A DNA stretch of 64,000 bases, taken from positions 12,357,501 through 12,421,500 of the forward strand of contig NC_046680.1 in NCBI RefSeq assembly GCF_009870125.1. Direction: 5' to 3'. Below are positions 48,659-60,063 of this stretch, in pieces (position 1 is the first letter of the stretch; the number at the start of each line of letters is the position of its first letter). The notes beneath the pieces were generated by a model. It saw nothing but the letters and a program-made list of their open reading frames with translations, was not told where the DNA came from and did no database searches. The DNA is from Drosophila pseudoobscura (taxonomy: Eukaryota > Arthropoda > Insecta > Diptera > Drosophilidae). The position numbers and the translations under genes were made by a program.

Positions 48659-51600
48659 GCACGCACCCATGTCCCCGACGCTCTTATGCTTTTCCTACGG
48701 TGCCTGCTCTTTTCCAAGCATTAGAGATGAGCACGTGATTCGCGTGTATTATCGTGATAAATGTTGTGATCAGCATTCCAGGCTTACCGGCTTACAGATG
48801 CAGCTATAGAAATCTGGTAAGATCAATTGTAGTTACTTACATATGTATATTGGACACTAAGGGAAGATACTGTGTCCGATTATTGTCTGTATACTATAAT
48901 TTTGAATATTCAGCCTGGCTACTAAATATTTTTTTTAAATCGGAATAGAATCTCGTATACTACTATAACTGTTGTTTATTACTAATACTGGTGTGTGTGG
49001 GCATCAGTAAAGTCCATTTCTTTCTATCCGTGGCCGCGTGTTGTATCACGTTGTCATCTCTGCTATTTTTTTTTTTTACGTATGTGTATCCATGGCTATC
49101 CCTTTTCTGTCCACCTCCGCCGAAACCCCGTCACATTTCCTTTTTTTTTTTTGCCAGCGTAATTGGGCGGTGGGTATATGCGTTCCAACTCTATAATTTA
49201 GCGGAAAAACAGCTAATGGACGCCATGGCCAACAACAACACAATATAACCCACCCCCACCCAGAAAGTGGAGCAAAGAAGCAGGGCAAAAGCGGAAATGC
49301 ATACAATTGACAATTCTCATCGTCCGCGCTAGAAAAATAGATAGCCGCCCCCTTTCAGCCCTGTATCTATCTGTGTGTGTATGTGAATGTTCATGTGCTG
49401 TCCACTTCAAGGCTTTTATGGACATGTCAGCGTGCTTAGCGAGCCAAGTCGGGAGCCAGCACCAGCGCCAGCCATCGACATCGCGTGTGTCTCTTTAGAC
49501 GGGGGTGTGGGAGGATAGTAGTTGGTGGTGGGGTCCCTGCTGGTCCCTGCGCTAATAACTAATGTGCTTATGGCGTGTGCCGTCTTCCTGTCCCGCTCGA
49601 ACCTGTCCTATCCTGTCCTGTCCTGTCCCAACTTTCACGGAGAGCTACAGTAAAACTTGTCTTTGGCTGCCAGCTCTCCTTGTCTCCGCCCCAAAATTTG
49701 TTGAATTATTAAAAGACTTCGATTGAGAGGTACTTTGCTTCCTCCTCCTCCCTCTACTCACAAAATCCTTCCTCCCTTTCGTTCCTTGTACCTTACCTTT
49801 ACCTTTATCAACTATCAACTGCATCTTGAGCCATTCATCTTTAGCTAATTAATTGGAAATCCAAGAATCATTGTGCAGCAGAAATAGAAATACCACACCA
49901 GTCAAGGCTTCAAAATCAATAAAACTCGTTCGTTGACGGGGGTAAGGGGTGAGGGGAAACGTGTTTCAAGTATTATTTTACGATTTGCATACAAAAAAAA
50001 AAAAAACAAAAAACATTTGCGTTGTTTCGCTTTTTCATTCGTCATTCGAGAAGACAAAAGCTATCAAAAATATTCATTGTGTGGAACATATTTTTCGATT
50101 GTGATTGCGAATGGGAATTGGCCTGAAGAGGCCCCCAAGAAGTAGGGAAAGAGAAGAGAAGAGCGATTACAATCGAAGTTGACTAAAATGTTCGTATTTC
50201 TTTCCCTATGTACCCCCATATTGTGCATACATAAACCCAATAGATACTTATTAGATATATTTAAATGCGGGCAAAGGGAACCGACATTTGAACTATCTGG
50301 AATGGGCATGGGAATGGAACTGGAACGATAGTCATATGGGAAATCATCAAAGCGGCCAACATCCGACAACGAATTGCGGTACAATGACAGCATCCCAGCT
50401 CCGTATTATTTGTTATTTATTTCATTTTCCCATGCTCAGCTGAGTGCATTGGAAACAAGGCGAGCATCATACATTTTACATGAAATATGGGAGCTCCGCT
50501 CCTCCACCAGAGATGGACGTGAGTTGAGCACGGGCAGGCATAGAGAAAAATTACCAGTCCAGAGGCCACAATGGATTGAGTGGAGTTTGCTATATAAATT
50601 GACATATTAGATATAGTAACCCAATCGATGACATACATATATGAGAGAGAAGATATATTAAATTTATGGCTTCCAAGTGCATTTTTTTCTGTTCGTGCAG
50701 AGGCTTACACGAGTACGCACGAGGGGGAGAAGATCACATCTCTAGCTCCTATTTACGAATATACAAGAGAGCACACAACACACAAAGAGGAAACCAACAA
50801 CAGCAAAAACAAGGAGAGAGAAAACGATTGCGAAAGCATATGAGTGTGTGTGTGCGTCTGTGTGTTCTAAAATATAGGCCGATGATACACCCCTCTGAAG
50901 ATAAATTTGTGGGCATTTTTGCAAAAGAACAAACATAAGCATAGAGCGGATACCTACTTGTCATGTTTTTTATTCAACGATGACAAACACTCAAAAGCCC
51001 GCTCAATAAGCTGCAAAAAACATAATGGAATTCAGTATTTACTAGAGAATTCAGTTCAATGTCAATGAACGCGCGCAAATAGCTGGGAAATATCTACGCG
51101 ATTGCTTCATACGAAAAAAAAGAATGCCGACACTACATGCCATCCTCGTCATACGTGCACGGGAGCAAACACACCAAACAAGGCAAATAAAAGCGAATTT
51201 TTTCGCACAAAACTGGAAACGAAGTTGAAGCAAAAGAACAAGAACAAGAACAAAAGCAAAAGTCGAGTCCCATAATTGGTGGGAAAGGGAGGGAGGCTGT
51301 GACTAAAGTTAAGAGTGCCAGTGGGTGATGAGTTTTGAAGGGGGGGTAGGGGGCAATAATGAGGTGTGCCCAGGTTGCACTCACATGTTGAAGATGGGTT
51401 TGTTTCGCTCATTAACACACGGCACGCCAATACATATGTATAGGAGCACACACAGATAACTCCCTTTCTCTCTCTCTCACTGTTCGACTCGTCGATAGAT
51501 GCTGGAGCAACAACAACCGTAACTATGAATAAAATATAGGTTAGGCCTCTTCCTAATATGTAAGTGGCCGAACGTTGAACTCGACTTGTTGTCGGCTCCA

Positions 51601-52203
51601 GCGAAGCGTGGGAGCTGTTTCGGAGCAATAATATCAGCGGGGAACGAGGGACAGAGGGACAAGCAAACGAAACTATTTTGTTTTGATTTTATCTCTGCCG
51701 CAAAAAGAAAGACAAATAAATTATAATGAAATTATATGCGCCGGCATGTGCGGTTGAGCGGGCGCTCCTCCCCCCGCACCTTGTGGGTAAAAGCGCGTGG
51801 AGAAAAATAAAACAAAACAAGAGACTGAAGCGGATGAGACAACACAACGGCAACAACAACGGCGGCGGCGTCGGCGACGGCTCTGTACCTGGGGCCAAAC
51901 GAATGCCGGCCTGAGAGCGCAAGGGAGAGGACAAGAATGCGAGTGTCTGGGTGTGCTCGGGTGGTTGTAAATGTAAACGGAAGCCAAAAGAACGATCTGG
52001 GCTGCGTACGGGAGGGGGGGGTCCAAAGACACTGGCGGCGAAAAGTGAAGAAAAATCGGCATTCATTGTGTGTATTGGCAAAACTTTTCACAGAAAATGT
52101 ATCCGGGAAAACACAACACTGCACACACACATTCACCCCGTTTATTTGGCCCGCAAATTCGCTTTTTTCCCGTTTTCCAGCGCGTCCCCAGGCATACACT
52201 TAC

Positions 52204-52320
52204 CTAGCTGGGATGGTTTGTCGTAGCTGCTTTTGCGTTGCTACAATTCAAATGTTTCTCCGGTAAGCAATGCACACAAATGTTTTTAACCACGATCTGG
52301 TTTATTCAGCACTAGCTGAA
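52204..52320 (-). promoter_or_regulatory. Probable 5' non-coding exon and promoter of bancal
   Basis: A strong minus-strand donor (CCAGCTAG/GTAAGTGT) ends a presumed non-coding exon at 52204. A perfect DRE (TATCGATA, 52416-52423) lies about 100-200 bp upstream in transcript sense, fitting a housekeeping promoter. The 5' boundary at about 52320 is a guess. Confidence 0.4.
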
Positions 52321-52415
52321 AATATTATTATTCAATTGTACAGAAAAACACACGAGAATGGGAGGAAAAATGCACAAAGTTAGCGATGAATTGCAAAATG
52401 GCGGATTATCGGACT

Positions 52416-52423
52416 TATCGATA
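52416..52423. promoter_or_regulatory. DRE (DREF site)
   Basis: TATCGATA, palindromic. It lies between the putative bancal 5' exon and the Nnf1-like gene, closer to bancal. Confidence 0.6.
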
Positions 52424-52539
52424 AAGCGAAAAGGCGTTAGTGGCAGCAGCCCCATTAATAAAATATACGGTCTGACACTCGGAAATATACCAAAATACAA
52501 CTTCTCATTTTCAAAATATACCCTAAAAAGACTGACGAA

Positions 52540-53660
52540 TTAAAGTTATATTATACATATTCCTCGTTTTTAATATTCCGTCGAATATTACTAGCTAGAT
52601 ATAACATTTAGCCATGCCCACATAATTTTACCCGAAAAATGAAACAATTTTCTACTTGACTGGCTGGTTTTAAATATTCTCTTTTATTAGATTGTGCCTA
52701 GAAAAAAGGTTTTAGCGAAAAAGGTTAAACAAATAAAACTTAAGTGAGCAATCGTTCCTATTGCTCAATTTTGATAGTCCGTTGAATAATGCTGCCCACA
52801 TATGCCATTGATGAATAATTTTTGTTCAAGAGTAACTACTTTTAGGCACTTCTTTTTATTGTATTTTGACTAAAAGAAGGTTTAAACTAAAAAAACAGTC
52901 GCAATGTTGTCACGTCAATGTTGCTGGTATTTGAAGTTTGTTGCCTGTCAACCGGAGTATGGCCATTTGTATACCCTATTTCATTAATTTTATGTAAAGA
53001 CACAGTTTTTAAAATTTATATGTTGTAAACGTATTCATAAATTTGAATAGTTTCCTTTATATCCAGATCCCTCAGACTTTAATTGCAAAATTTCGTTGAA
53101 ATTACTTTAAAACAGAGACTGACTTGTTTCTGCATTCATGAGAGCCTGGGATGACAAACATTTCCGCAATTATATAATATCTTTTTCCCTAGGGTATTGC
53201 GAATGTGGCCCATGTTGCGGGACATGCTGCTCGTTTTCTCTGGCCCATACAGATTAAATGTTGCCAGCAACATAAGACGTAAGAAAACGTAGTGAGTATG
53301 GAAAGTCGGACATTGTTGAGCTGAAAAAGGACATTGTGGCGAGCAGAAATCCCTCAACAAAGAGAGATATACCATACAAAATAGAGAGCAATTCCCAAAA
53401 AAAAAACAGCAAGTCCCACCAAACTTGAGCGCCAAAGTCGAATTGTTTGAAAGTGAATGAGTGACAATGATTAAAATGCAATCCAGTGGAAGGTTCCAAT
53501 CCAATCCAATAAATGTTTTTTCGACAAGATATGCTGAGAGATATGCTAAGATATGCCATTTGCGCACTTCAAAATAAAATTTAATATAACATTTCTTAAG
53601 TATATCTTTATATACCGATACACCCCCTCTAGGTCACACACCTTGGAACTTTCTTAGATA
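52540..53660. other. AT-rich spacer with diverged direct repeat
   Basis: No gene. Two segments (about 52565-52735 and 52765-52895) share TATTCCGTCGAATATTA/TAGTCCGTTGAATAATG, GCCCACATA, CTTTTATTAGATT/CTTTTTATTGTATT and AGAAAAAAGGTTTTA/AAAGAAGGTTTAAA in the same order. The remainder is AT-rich with nothing recognisable. Confidence 0.4.
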
Positions 53661-53735
53661 GTACCGGATAAGCGATATTTTATTGTCTTCAGTATTTTGT
53701 AGTATTTGTAAGACGCGTTATGGCTTCCCCAAAAC

Positions 53736-53745
53736 TGGTCACACC
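53736..53745 (+). promoter_or_regulatory. Motif 1 (M1BP-type) promoter element
   Basis: TGGTCACACC, one base from the YGGTCACACTR core, sits about 65 bp upstream of the Nnf1-like ATG and suggests a TATA-less housekeeping promoter. Confidence 0.5.
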
Positions 53746-53807
53746 TAAATACGCCACCAAAGTGCATTTTTTGAATTAAATCGCATTTTGTTTGTAAATA
53801 AGTCAAA

Positions 53808-54639
53808 ATGTCTGAAAAGAATGCCGAACCAGACCCCGAGGACATACAGGCTGCCTACAATCGGCACAGCCAAATTGTGCCCGAGGTGAAACGGGCCTAC
53901 CAGGAAGCTATTTCTAAAGTTTTTGCCGATCTCAGGCATGTGCAGATTTCGTCAACTCGTATCACTTTTTTTGTTATTAATGGAATATATTTCTCCCCAT
54001 GCAGTGCCGAGGATCTGGCTCCCTTTGCTGCCATTCACGCAGAGCACGGGGACACATACTTGGCCACCGATGAATTGGTGGCTGCCATGCGCCACAAAAT
54101 GACCGCCATATTGAGCAAGTTGAACCAGCACTTCTTCGACAGCAATGATGCAGAAAACAAGTTGGTTGTACTGGAAATGCTCAAGGAGAAGTTCGCCCCC
54201 TACGAGGGCCACAACTGGTCTGTCCTTCGCCTATACTTGTCGCCATGCACGCCCTAACTTGCTGTCTGCCTTTTTTTTAGGAACGTCAACTGTCTGTCCC
54301 CGGAAGAATACACGCGTCCGGTGCGCATGCGCCTCTTGGATTCCAGTATCCGCGTGATGGAGAGGGAACTGGCAGCACAGGAAAAGGCCATTGAGGTTTG
54401 TCTTCTGCCCAATCGCCACTAGACGCGACTATTAATTCGTAAATATTTCACTGCAGGTTGCTGTGGCCAAAAGCAAAGTTAACCGAGAGCGCTTACAAAA
54501 CATTCAGAACGAACGCGTTAAAGCGAACGTCTCGATGAATCAGAAGATAGCCCAGTACGCGGAAATGGAGCCGAACCTATTGCAACTCGAGCAGTCGATC
54601 AATGATTCTTTTTTGCCACGAGGCTTCGATCCACTATAA
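53808..54639 (+). CDS. Probable Nnf1-type (MIS12 complex) kinetochore protein
   Basis: Exons 53808-53935, 54005-54217, 54281-54395 and 54457-54639 give 212 residues. The first intron needs a GC donor (CAG/GCATGT) and acceptor CCATGCAG. The others are GT-AG. The protein is almost wholly helical: an N-terminal helical bundle (MSEKNAEPDPEDIQAAYNR to about residue 100), a linker with W near FAPYEGHNWN, then a long coiled coil (MERELAAQEKAIEVAVAKSK). This layout matches PMF1/Nnf1, where the NW-to-LSPEE linker precedes the coiled coil. In melanogaster I remember Nnf1a (CG13434) close to bancal, which supports the call, but I could not align the sequences. An alternative is another small coiled-coil protein. 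The element just downstream is unrelated. Confidence 0.6.
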
Positions 54640-54744
54640 TAAGATATTGTTTTGTTAATATAACTATAACATACATATAATGTTTGATGTTCTTTATGTT
54701 CTGGTTCTCATGGTTCTACTCTGAATAGCTAAACATAAGGCATT

Positions 54745-55592
54745 CCTTCAGGCTCCCAGATCTTTGCAGTGTCTTTCAAGCGGAAGTCATAGCAATCAGG
54801 GGGGCTCTAGACTGCCTACAAGCGGTTGCCGTTACGGCAACCAAGCTAAACATTTATGTATAGCGATTTATAGCCAGGCTGCGATCAAATCGCTAAGTGC
54901 GATTTCCTCGAACTCGGCCACCGTGGCAGACTGCCGCAAATCTCTGCACGAGATGGCTCAGCAATTTGCTATTAGCCTGATTTGGGTCCCGGGCCACCGG
55001 GACATCGAGGGCAACTGTATACGGACGAGCTGGCCAGATCTGGCACTACAATCCCCCTTCTCCAAGACAAGGAGGATATCTGTATGCCAATGGCCACATG
55101 TAAGCTCATTATAAAAGAGCAATACATGCGACTAACAAAAGATATGTGGCAAATAGTGCCACGATGTCACGCAACTCGGCAAACATGGCCGACCATGGAC
55201 ATGAAGCGCACCTCCGAGCTCCTCAAGCTAAGCAGGAAAAGGTGCAGCGTAGTCATACGTTCCCTCACGGGACACTGGCTAATAGGCACCCACGCTAGCA
55301 GGCTGGGGGCCGCACATAACGATTTTTGTCGCAGCTGTAGAAACGAGGATGAGGAGGAGACAGTGGAACATGTGTTCTGCTCCTGCCCAGCTCTCAGCAG
55401 AAGAAGGCTACAGCACCTGGGCTCAGCCTTTACACACGACATCTCAGAGATGTCCAAATGTCCCAGGAAAATAGCGAACTTTGTGAGAGCATCTGGATGG
55501 GATAATTACTGACAGGAAGTAATGATCCTATGCGGTATCACAACGGGCCGAAACCGGCCTAAGCCTCAACCTAACCTAACCTAACCATGTTC
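54745..55592 (+). mobile_element. 5'-truncated non-LTR retrotransposon remnant (LOA/I type, RNase H end)
   Basis: A broken reading frame encodes the C-terminal end of a retroelement ORF2. RNase H signatures occur in shifted frames (FQAEVIAIRGALDCLQA, YSQAAIKSLS, IWVPGHRDIEGN, DELARSG), followed by a Cys-rich domain (CRSCRNEDEEETVEHVFCSC). Frameshifts near 54860 and 55020 and an in-frame TAG make it dead. The 3' end is a short CCTAA repeat (CTCAACCTAACCTAACCTAA), as in LOA-type elements such as Bilbo of the obscura group. Insertion lies about 105 bp after the Nnf1-like stop, so the 5' truncation point could affect that gene's 3' UTR. Confidence 0.8.
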
Positions 55593-56435
55593 TGCTTGTG
55601 GTTCGATGCAGCATGTGCTACAGTAGATTTTGACTCTGTAATGTACACGAAATTGTTTCCGTGTTAATGTGCCTGATTGCCCGGCGCTACTAAATGGAAT
55701 GCAAAATGGAAAGAGCTTTGATATTGGTCTGCACTTGAAAGAGTGATGGTCATCCGGAAAATCGGGATGAGCTCATTAATACACACCTATGTATACAAGG
55801 CCAGACGTGTTAGTGTGTGATTTTTACGCGACAATTGTCGCTTAATTCGAACTCTTATACATATATGTATAGCCGCACACTTACGAGAATTTTAAGTGCT
55901 GCCTATTTTTTACGAACAACTTTGTTAGTGAGTGCTTCTTTGCCGCATTTAGGCTTAAACTGCAACGAAATAAATTTTTCAGAGTCGATCATTGATCAGA
56001 ATCCACCCACATGATATATTTTCTTATTCCTGGCGTATTTTTTTTCGGCGGGGCCGGGTCACCAATACTTGTGAGATTTAAAAGTGCTACCTATTTTTCG
56101 AACTGTCATTCGATGTCGCTGCGCTAGCAGCAGCAGAACCCTATAAATTCAGTGGCATGGGAGGTTTCGTTCTTTTCGATTTCCAGCAGTGAGTAAGTGA
56201 GGAGATGAGCTTCATGAGCAATAAGAAATAAAAAGTGAAATAAAAATTTTTTGCACAGCACATGCGCAGCGTTTTGTGCAACATAATTTGTATCGGTTGA
56301 TTCGGCAAATAGTGTATGAGAGCTGAGAGTTATCTTTTAACTGTACGAAAGGTCTTTCCACCCATTTAAAGTTTGCGGAAAATTGTGTATTTGCCTGTGC
56401 GCGTGTGCGGCGGCATCACCGCGTCGTCTACTAGA

Positions 56436-57176
56436 GCGCCATTTTGTTTTCTTCATTTAATTCCATCCGCGGCGTAGATTTGCTCTTTTGCAGTTTAAAC
56501 GCAACAATTTTGCAGACAGCAATCTGGGGTGAGCATTTTAAATATTTTATAAAAACGACCAATCCAGATCGACGCTTGAAAACTTGGCAATTTTCGCCGA
56601 CTTTTCAGATCCATACATGCATACATATGTATGTATGTATGTATTTATGTACGTGATGCCGCCGCGCCATTTTGTATAAGAATTCAGCCGCATGTTTGAA
56701 GGCTTTTTCACATTTGTGGCGAAATTGTAAAATCAAATTGGGTTCTTTATTTGTGTATTTGTATTAATAAAGCTTGATTTGATTTTCACATTGATCCAAA
56801 TTTGACATCGAGCTTTAAAACGCGACAGTCAAACATGTGCATTTGTACAAAAGTGATTTTTTTTCTCGCCGTTGCCGTTCCAGTAGAATTTTCGGGAAAA
56901 TGCTGTTCGGATTGGATAAAGTTTGAATATTTCCACAAATAGTATATGACTTGATTTGAAAATGGAACCGAGCATAGACCTGCACATGCGCAGCGCGTCT
57001 GTTACACATACATATATTTTTTTAATTGCAGACTTAAATTTTTCAGATAATCGTGTTGTTTCCTACTCGTTTAGTACAAAAATTTACATTTGAACATTAC
57101 GGTTTCGATTTTAACATTTAACCAAACCTGCCAGCGCGTCGGGTATACATACGCAAACGTGTGATTCCGCCATTTT
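56436..57176. promoter_or_regulatory. Cluster of three YY1/Pho-type sites
   Basis: GCGCCATTTTG occurs identically at 56436-56446 and 56664-56674, and CGCCATTTT recurs at 57168-57176. GCCAT is the Pho core. All three face the same way. No dense GAGAG cluster accompanies them. Confidence 0.35.
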
Positions 57177-58800
57177 CAAAGAAATTCTTGCTTCGTACCA
57201 AGCATTTTGCAACGTCCGTCGTTCTCCCTGTCTCTTTCTCGCGTCGCGTCGCTTAAACTATGTATGTATGCATTTTGTACATACGGTTAAATTCAAATGT
57301 AATCGGTTCCCAAACGCTCGTTTCATGTTTTCATTTTCTCGAATTTTCACGTTTAGTTATTACAGGACACGGTTTTTCAGATTAACCAACAGTTTGTACA
57401 TTTATTTATCTAAAATCTAAATGTACAATTCAGCTGAGACATCAATAAGCTAGTTTAATAAATAACTATTTATGGTTTTATGGTTTTTGGAAGAATTGTG
57501 AGGTCAAATTGAACGCATTTCGAGTATTGTTGCAAATGTGTATAATTTGGCCATCATATTTATCCAAAATTGAGCATCGCCAAATGTGCGCGTTACATAC
57601 ACAAAAGTATTTAAACGTCAACGACTTTTGGGAAATCGTTCCCCCTCCCCACCGTAATTTCAGCAAACACTCGGGCCTTTCGTTCCCTTCGATCTTCAAA
57701 GCTCCGTTTCAGCGCCGTAGTGGCGCCATGGTGCCTATGGTTGTCTCGTTCTCGCACCGCTTGCCTTCCTGTGTAATTTTTGTCTTCCCTTTGCCCCTGG
57801 CGCGACAGTCAAATGTGCGAATGAGGGTCAAAGGAGGAGGAGATGTGGAATGTTTTGTTGTTTCTCTTTGTGCGTTTCTTCTATTTCTTTGAGATCGTTG
57901 GCCGATCTAGATTCTGTTTTCGGTAGTTCGCGAGTGCGTGCAGTAAAACTGAAAATTAGTGTAGTGTATTCGTGTTCGGTGGATACCTTCAAGCTGGGGG
58001 ATGGGCAATACTGTGTTGTATTTCAACAGTATTGCACACCCACTGGCCTGAAAGTGCCTACTGCTGGGTTCAACAACTTAATCTGGAATTATTGATCGTG
58101 ATTAGTGTACAAGCGGAAGGGTGCATCGAGCTGCTTTGATTTGTAGGCCGTGGTTCTTGCAAATACGGATTCATAACGTATTGCACTAGCCCCGGTCCAA
58201 AAAACAATAGCAACGCCGGCAACAGCAAAGTATGTACAATTATAGTGTGCGGAGTATGTGCTGTGTATTTGTACACCAACATTTGTGCGTCTAAGTTCTG
58301 TGCAGTATATGCATAGTATACAAAATATTGCACACTTCTCAGACTACAAATGTGAACTGTCTGGTCTTCAAAAAATAAAACATACCACACATGTATGTAT
58401 GTATGTGTAGTGCGGAACAATTAAAATTTCTGCCCATCTATTTTCTGGACGGAGTTTGCACAATACGTATTTATATACATACATATGTATATATGTAATT
58501 TGTTAACATATTGGCAGTCTTCGGCCTGAAAATGTTTGTACATTCCTACTGATTCGATTTATAACTGAAAGTTCTGAGATCATCAACTAAAATTCTTCCT
58601 TGATTATTTGTAGGCCAGTGATTTCACAGTACGTTTGTTTTCTTCTACATATTGTCAGATCTCTGTCTTCAAAATATTCAAGGCTTTCAGCAAAAACATC
58701 GGTAAATTCACAAAAAAGTACAAATACATACATACATACATATGTATATATGAATGTGAAGATTTATAACGACAACAAATTTGTGGGCATGAATTTGTGC

Positions 58801-59033
58801 CAATATTTTATTTTTTAATTAATGTTGTACATTTTCGTGCCTATAAATTTCAATGTCTCGTCTATAGATAATATCTGCAAAGTGATTTCGCACACTTGTG
58901 TTAGAATCAAAAGTGAAAGTGCTGTGATAAGCTGCAAAACATTTATAGGCAAAAATCAGTTTCAATATTTCTCTTTAATTAATATTGCACTTTTTCTTGC
59001 CTCTAAATTTGATTGCCTCGTCTAAAAATAGCA
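58801..59033 (+). repeat. Direct duplication, 160-bp offset
   Basis: Copy 1 (58801-58871) and copy 2 (58963-59033) share CAATATTT, TTTAATTAAT, TTGTACATTTTCGTGCCT/TTGCACTTTTTCTTGCCT, TAAATTT and CTCGTCTA in register, about 80 percent identical by eye. Confidence 0.7.
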
Positions 59034-59845
59034 CCAGAGTGTTTTTCCCTTTTTCTTTTTAAATTCCTTTCGTGAAGAATAAAATCCGTTATACGGAACA
59101 GCCGTGTAGCAGCGCACAAAGTCACCGGGTGGGAGCGAGATGGAGTTGCACAGAACAGTTACGAGATCGCATTTATTTTGTTCCTTTCATTCTCTTCGTG
59201 CTTTTGGAGCTTGTTTGTGTGCGGGCTGGCGTTGCCAGATGTGCGGTTTAAAAGGGTGAGAGAAGAAGCCGTTACTTCGTTTTCTTGTTTCCTTTTATTC
59301 CTCATTCTTTATTGTATCTGAATGTTTTGCGGAGCTACCAGATGTACGCATTGAGATGTGTGGATGAGTGGTCCCTGGTTCTCTTTTCGTGAATTCTTTT
59401 TCATCTTTTATTTTGGCACGTTTTATTAATCGCGTTAAACACTGCCATTAAGTAATTGAATTAACATGCATTCTTGCCATTAAATTTTAGCTAATTATTC
59501 CTCTCTAAATGTTGCAACAAAGTAATAATAGCAGGCCCTCCAAATGAAATAAGCAAATTTAATTAGTGCGCTTCGCTGGATGCATTTATTTGCACGTGAT
59601 TTACCGTTGCCACCGTTCCATGCATTATCTGCTGCCCCCACCACTTGCATCGCGGCGGAGAGCCTGTGGCCAGCCTTTTGTCTAATGATGGGATGGTCAT
59701 TGGTTTGGAAAACTAACAAGAACAAGCAGCACCTCTTGAATAATGCACCAGCACGCGCGAAAGCCAACAAGTGTGAAATTGGGCTCGTACAACGCGGCGA
59801 CGGGGGATGGAGGCCTAAAAGGTGTTGGTCCCAGCTGTGCGCCAG

Positions 59846-60063
59846 ATGACCACCAAGGGAACGGTGCTCTGCACTAGCCCCTCCAAGGGAGGTGCCGTTG
59901 ATGCACAGCAAGTACCGTAAGTTCCTTCGTTTATCCATGTGTTACATTTAACTGATTTGAACTGATTTGATATTTTCCAACCCCCTCTCCCTCTCCCCAC
60001 AGGGCACTTGCTGACATCGGTGAGAATCTGCCATTCGTGCTGATAGCAAACACAATTACATAA
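59846..60063 (+). CDS. Candidate two-exon small ORF, 43 residues
   Basis: Exon 59846-59916 opens with ATG after GCGCCAG and ends at ACC/GTAAGT. An acceptor CTCTCCCCACAG leads to 60003-60063, in frame to TAA. The peptide starts MTTKGTVLCTSPSKGG and ends FVLIANTIT. I recognise no family. A second donor (ATCG/GTGAGA, after 60019) would make the second exon a 17-nt micro-exon continuing elsewhere. Good splice sites are the only support, and it could be a uORF or chance. Confidence 0.25.

Larger units (their letters stand above)
44714..52203 (-). other. First intron of bancal, 7.5 kb
   Basis: Defined by the acceptor before 44713 (TTTTGCAG) and a strong donor after 52204 (CAGCTAG/GTAAGTG). No nested gene is convincing. 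It contains (CA)n at 48425-48455 and 48630-48658, a CAGGCCCAGGCC/CAGGCACAGG array (47887-47940), a diverged duplication (47490 and 47955), and a possible decayed repeat element (45352-45570). Confidence 0.45.

Noticed and set aside
48231-48809. 192-codon frame with His/Thr runs
   Set aside because: Consists of (CA)n microsatellite translation within bancal intron 1.
56815-57009. Possible small gene on the minus strand
   Set aside because: Only 64 codons, no recognisable motif or promoter, in AT-rich DNA.
59495-59938. 147-codon minus-strand and 89-codon plus-strand frames near 59.5-59.9 kb
   Set aside because: No domain, no splice partners, low-complexity composition; overlapping frames on both strands argue for chance.
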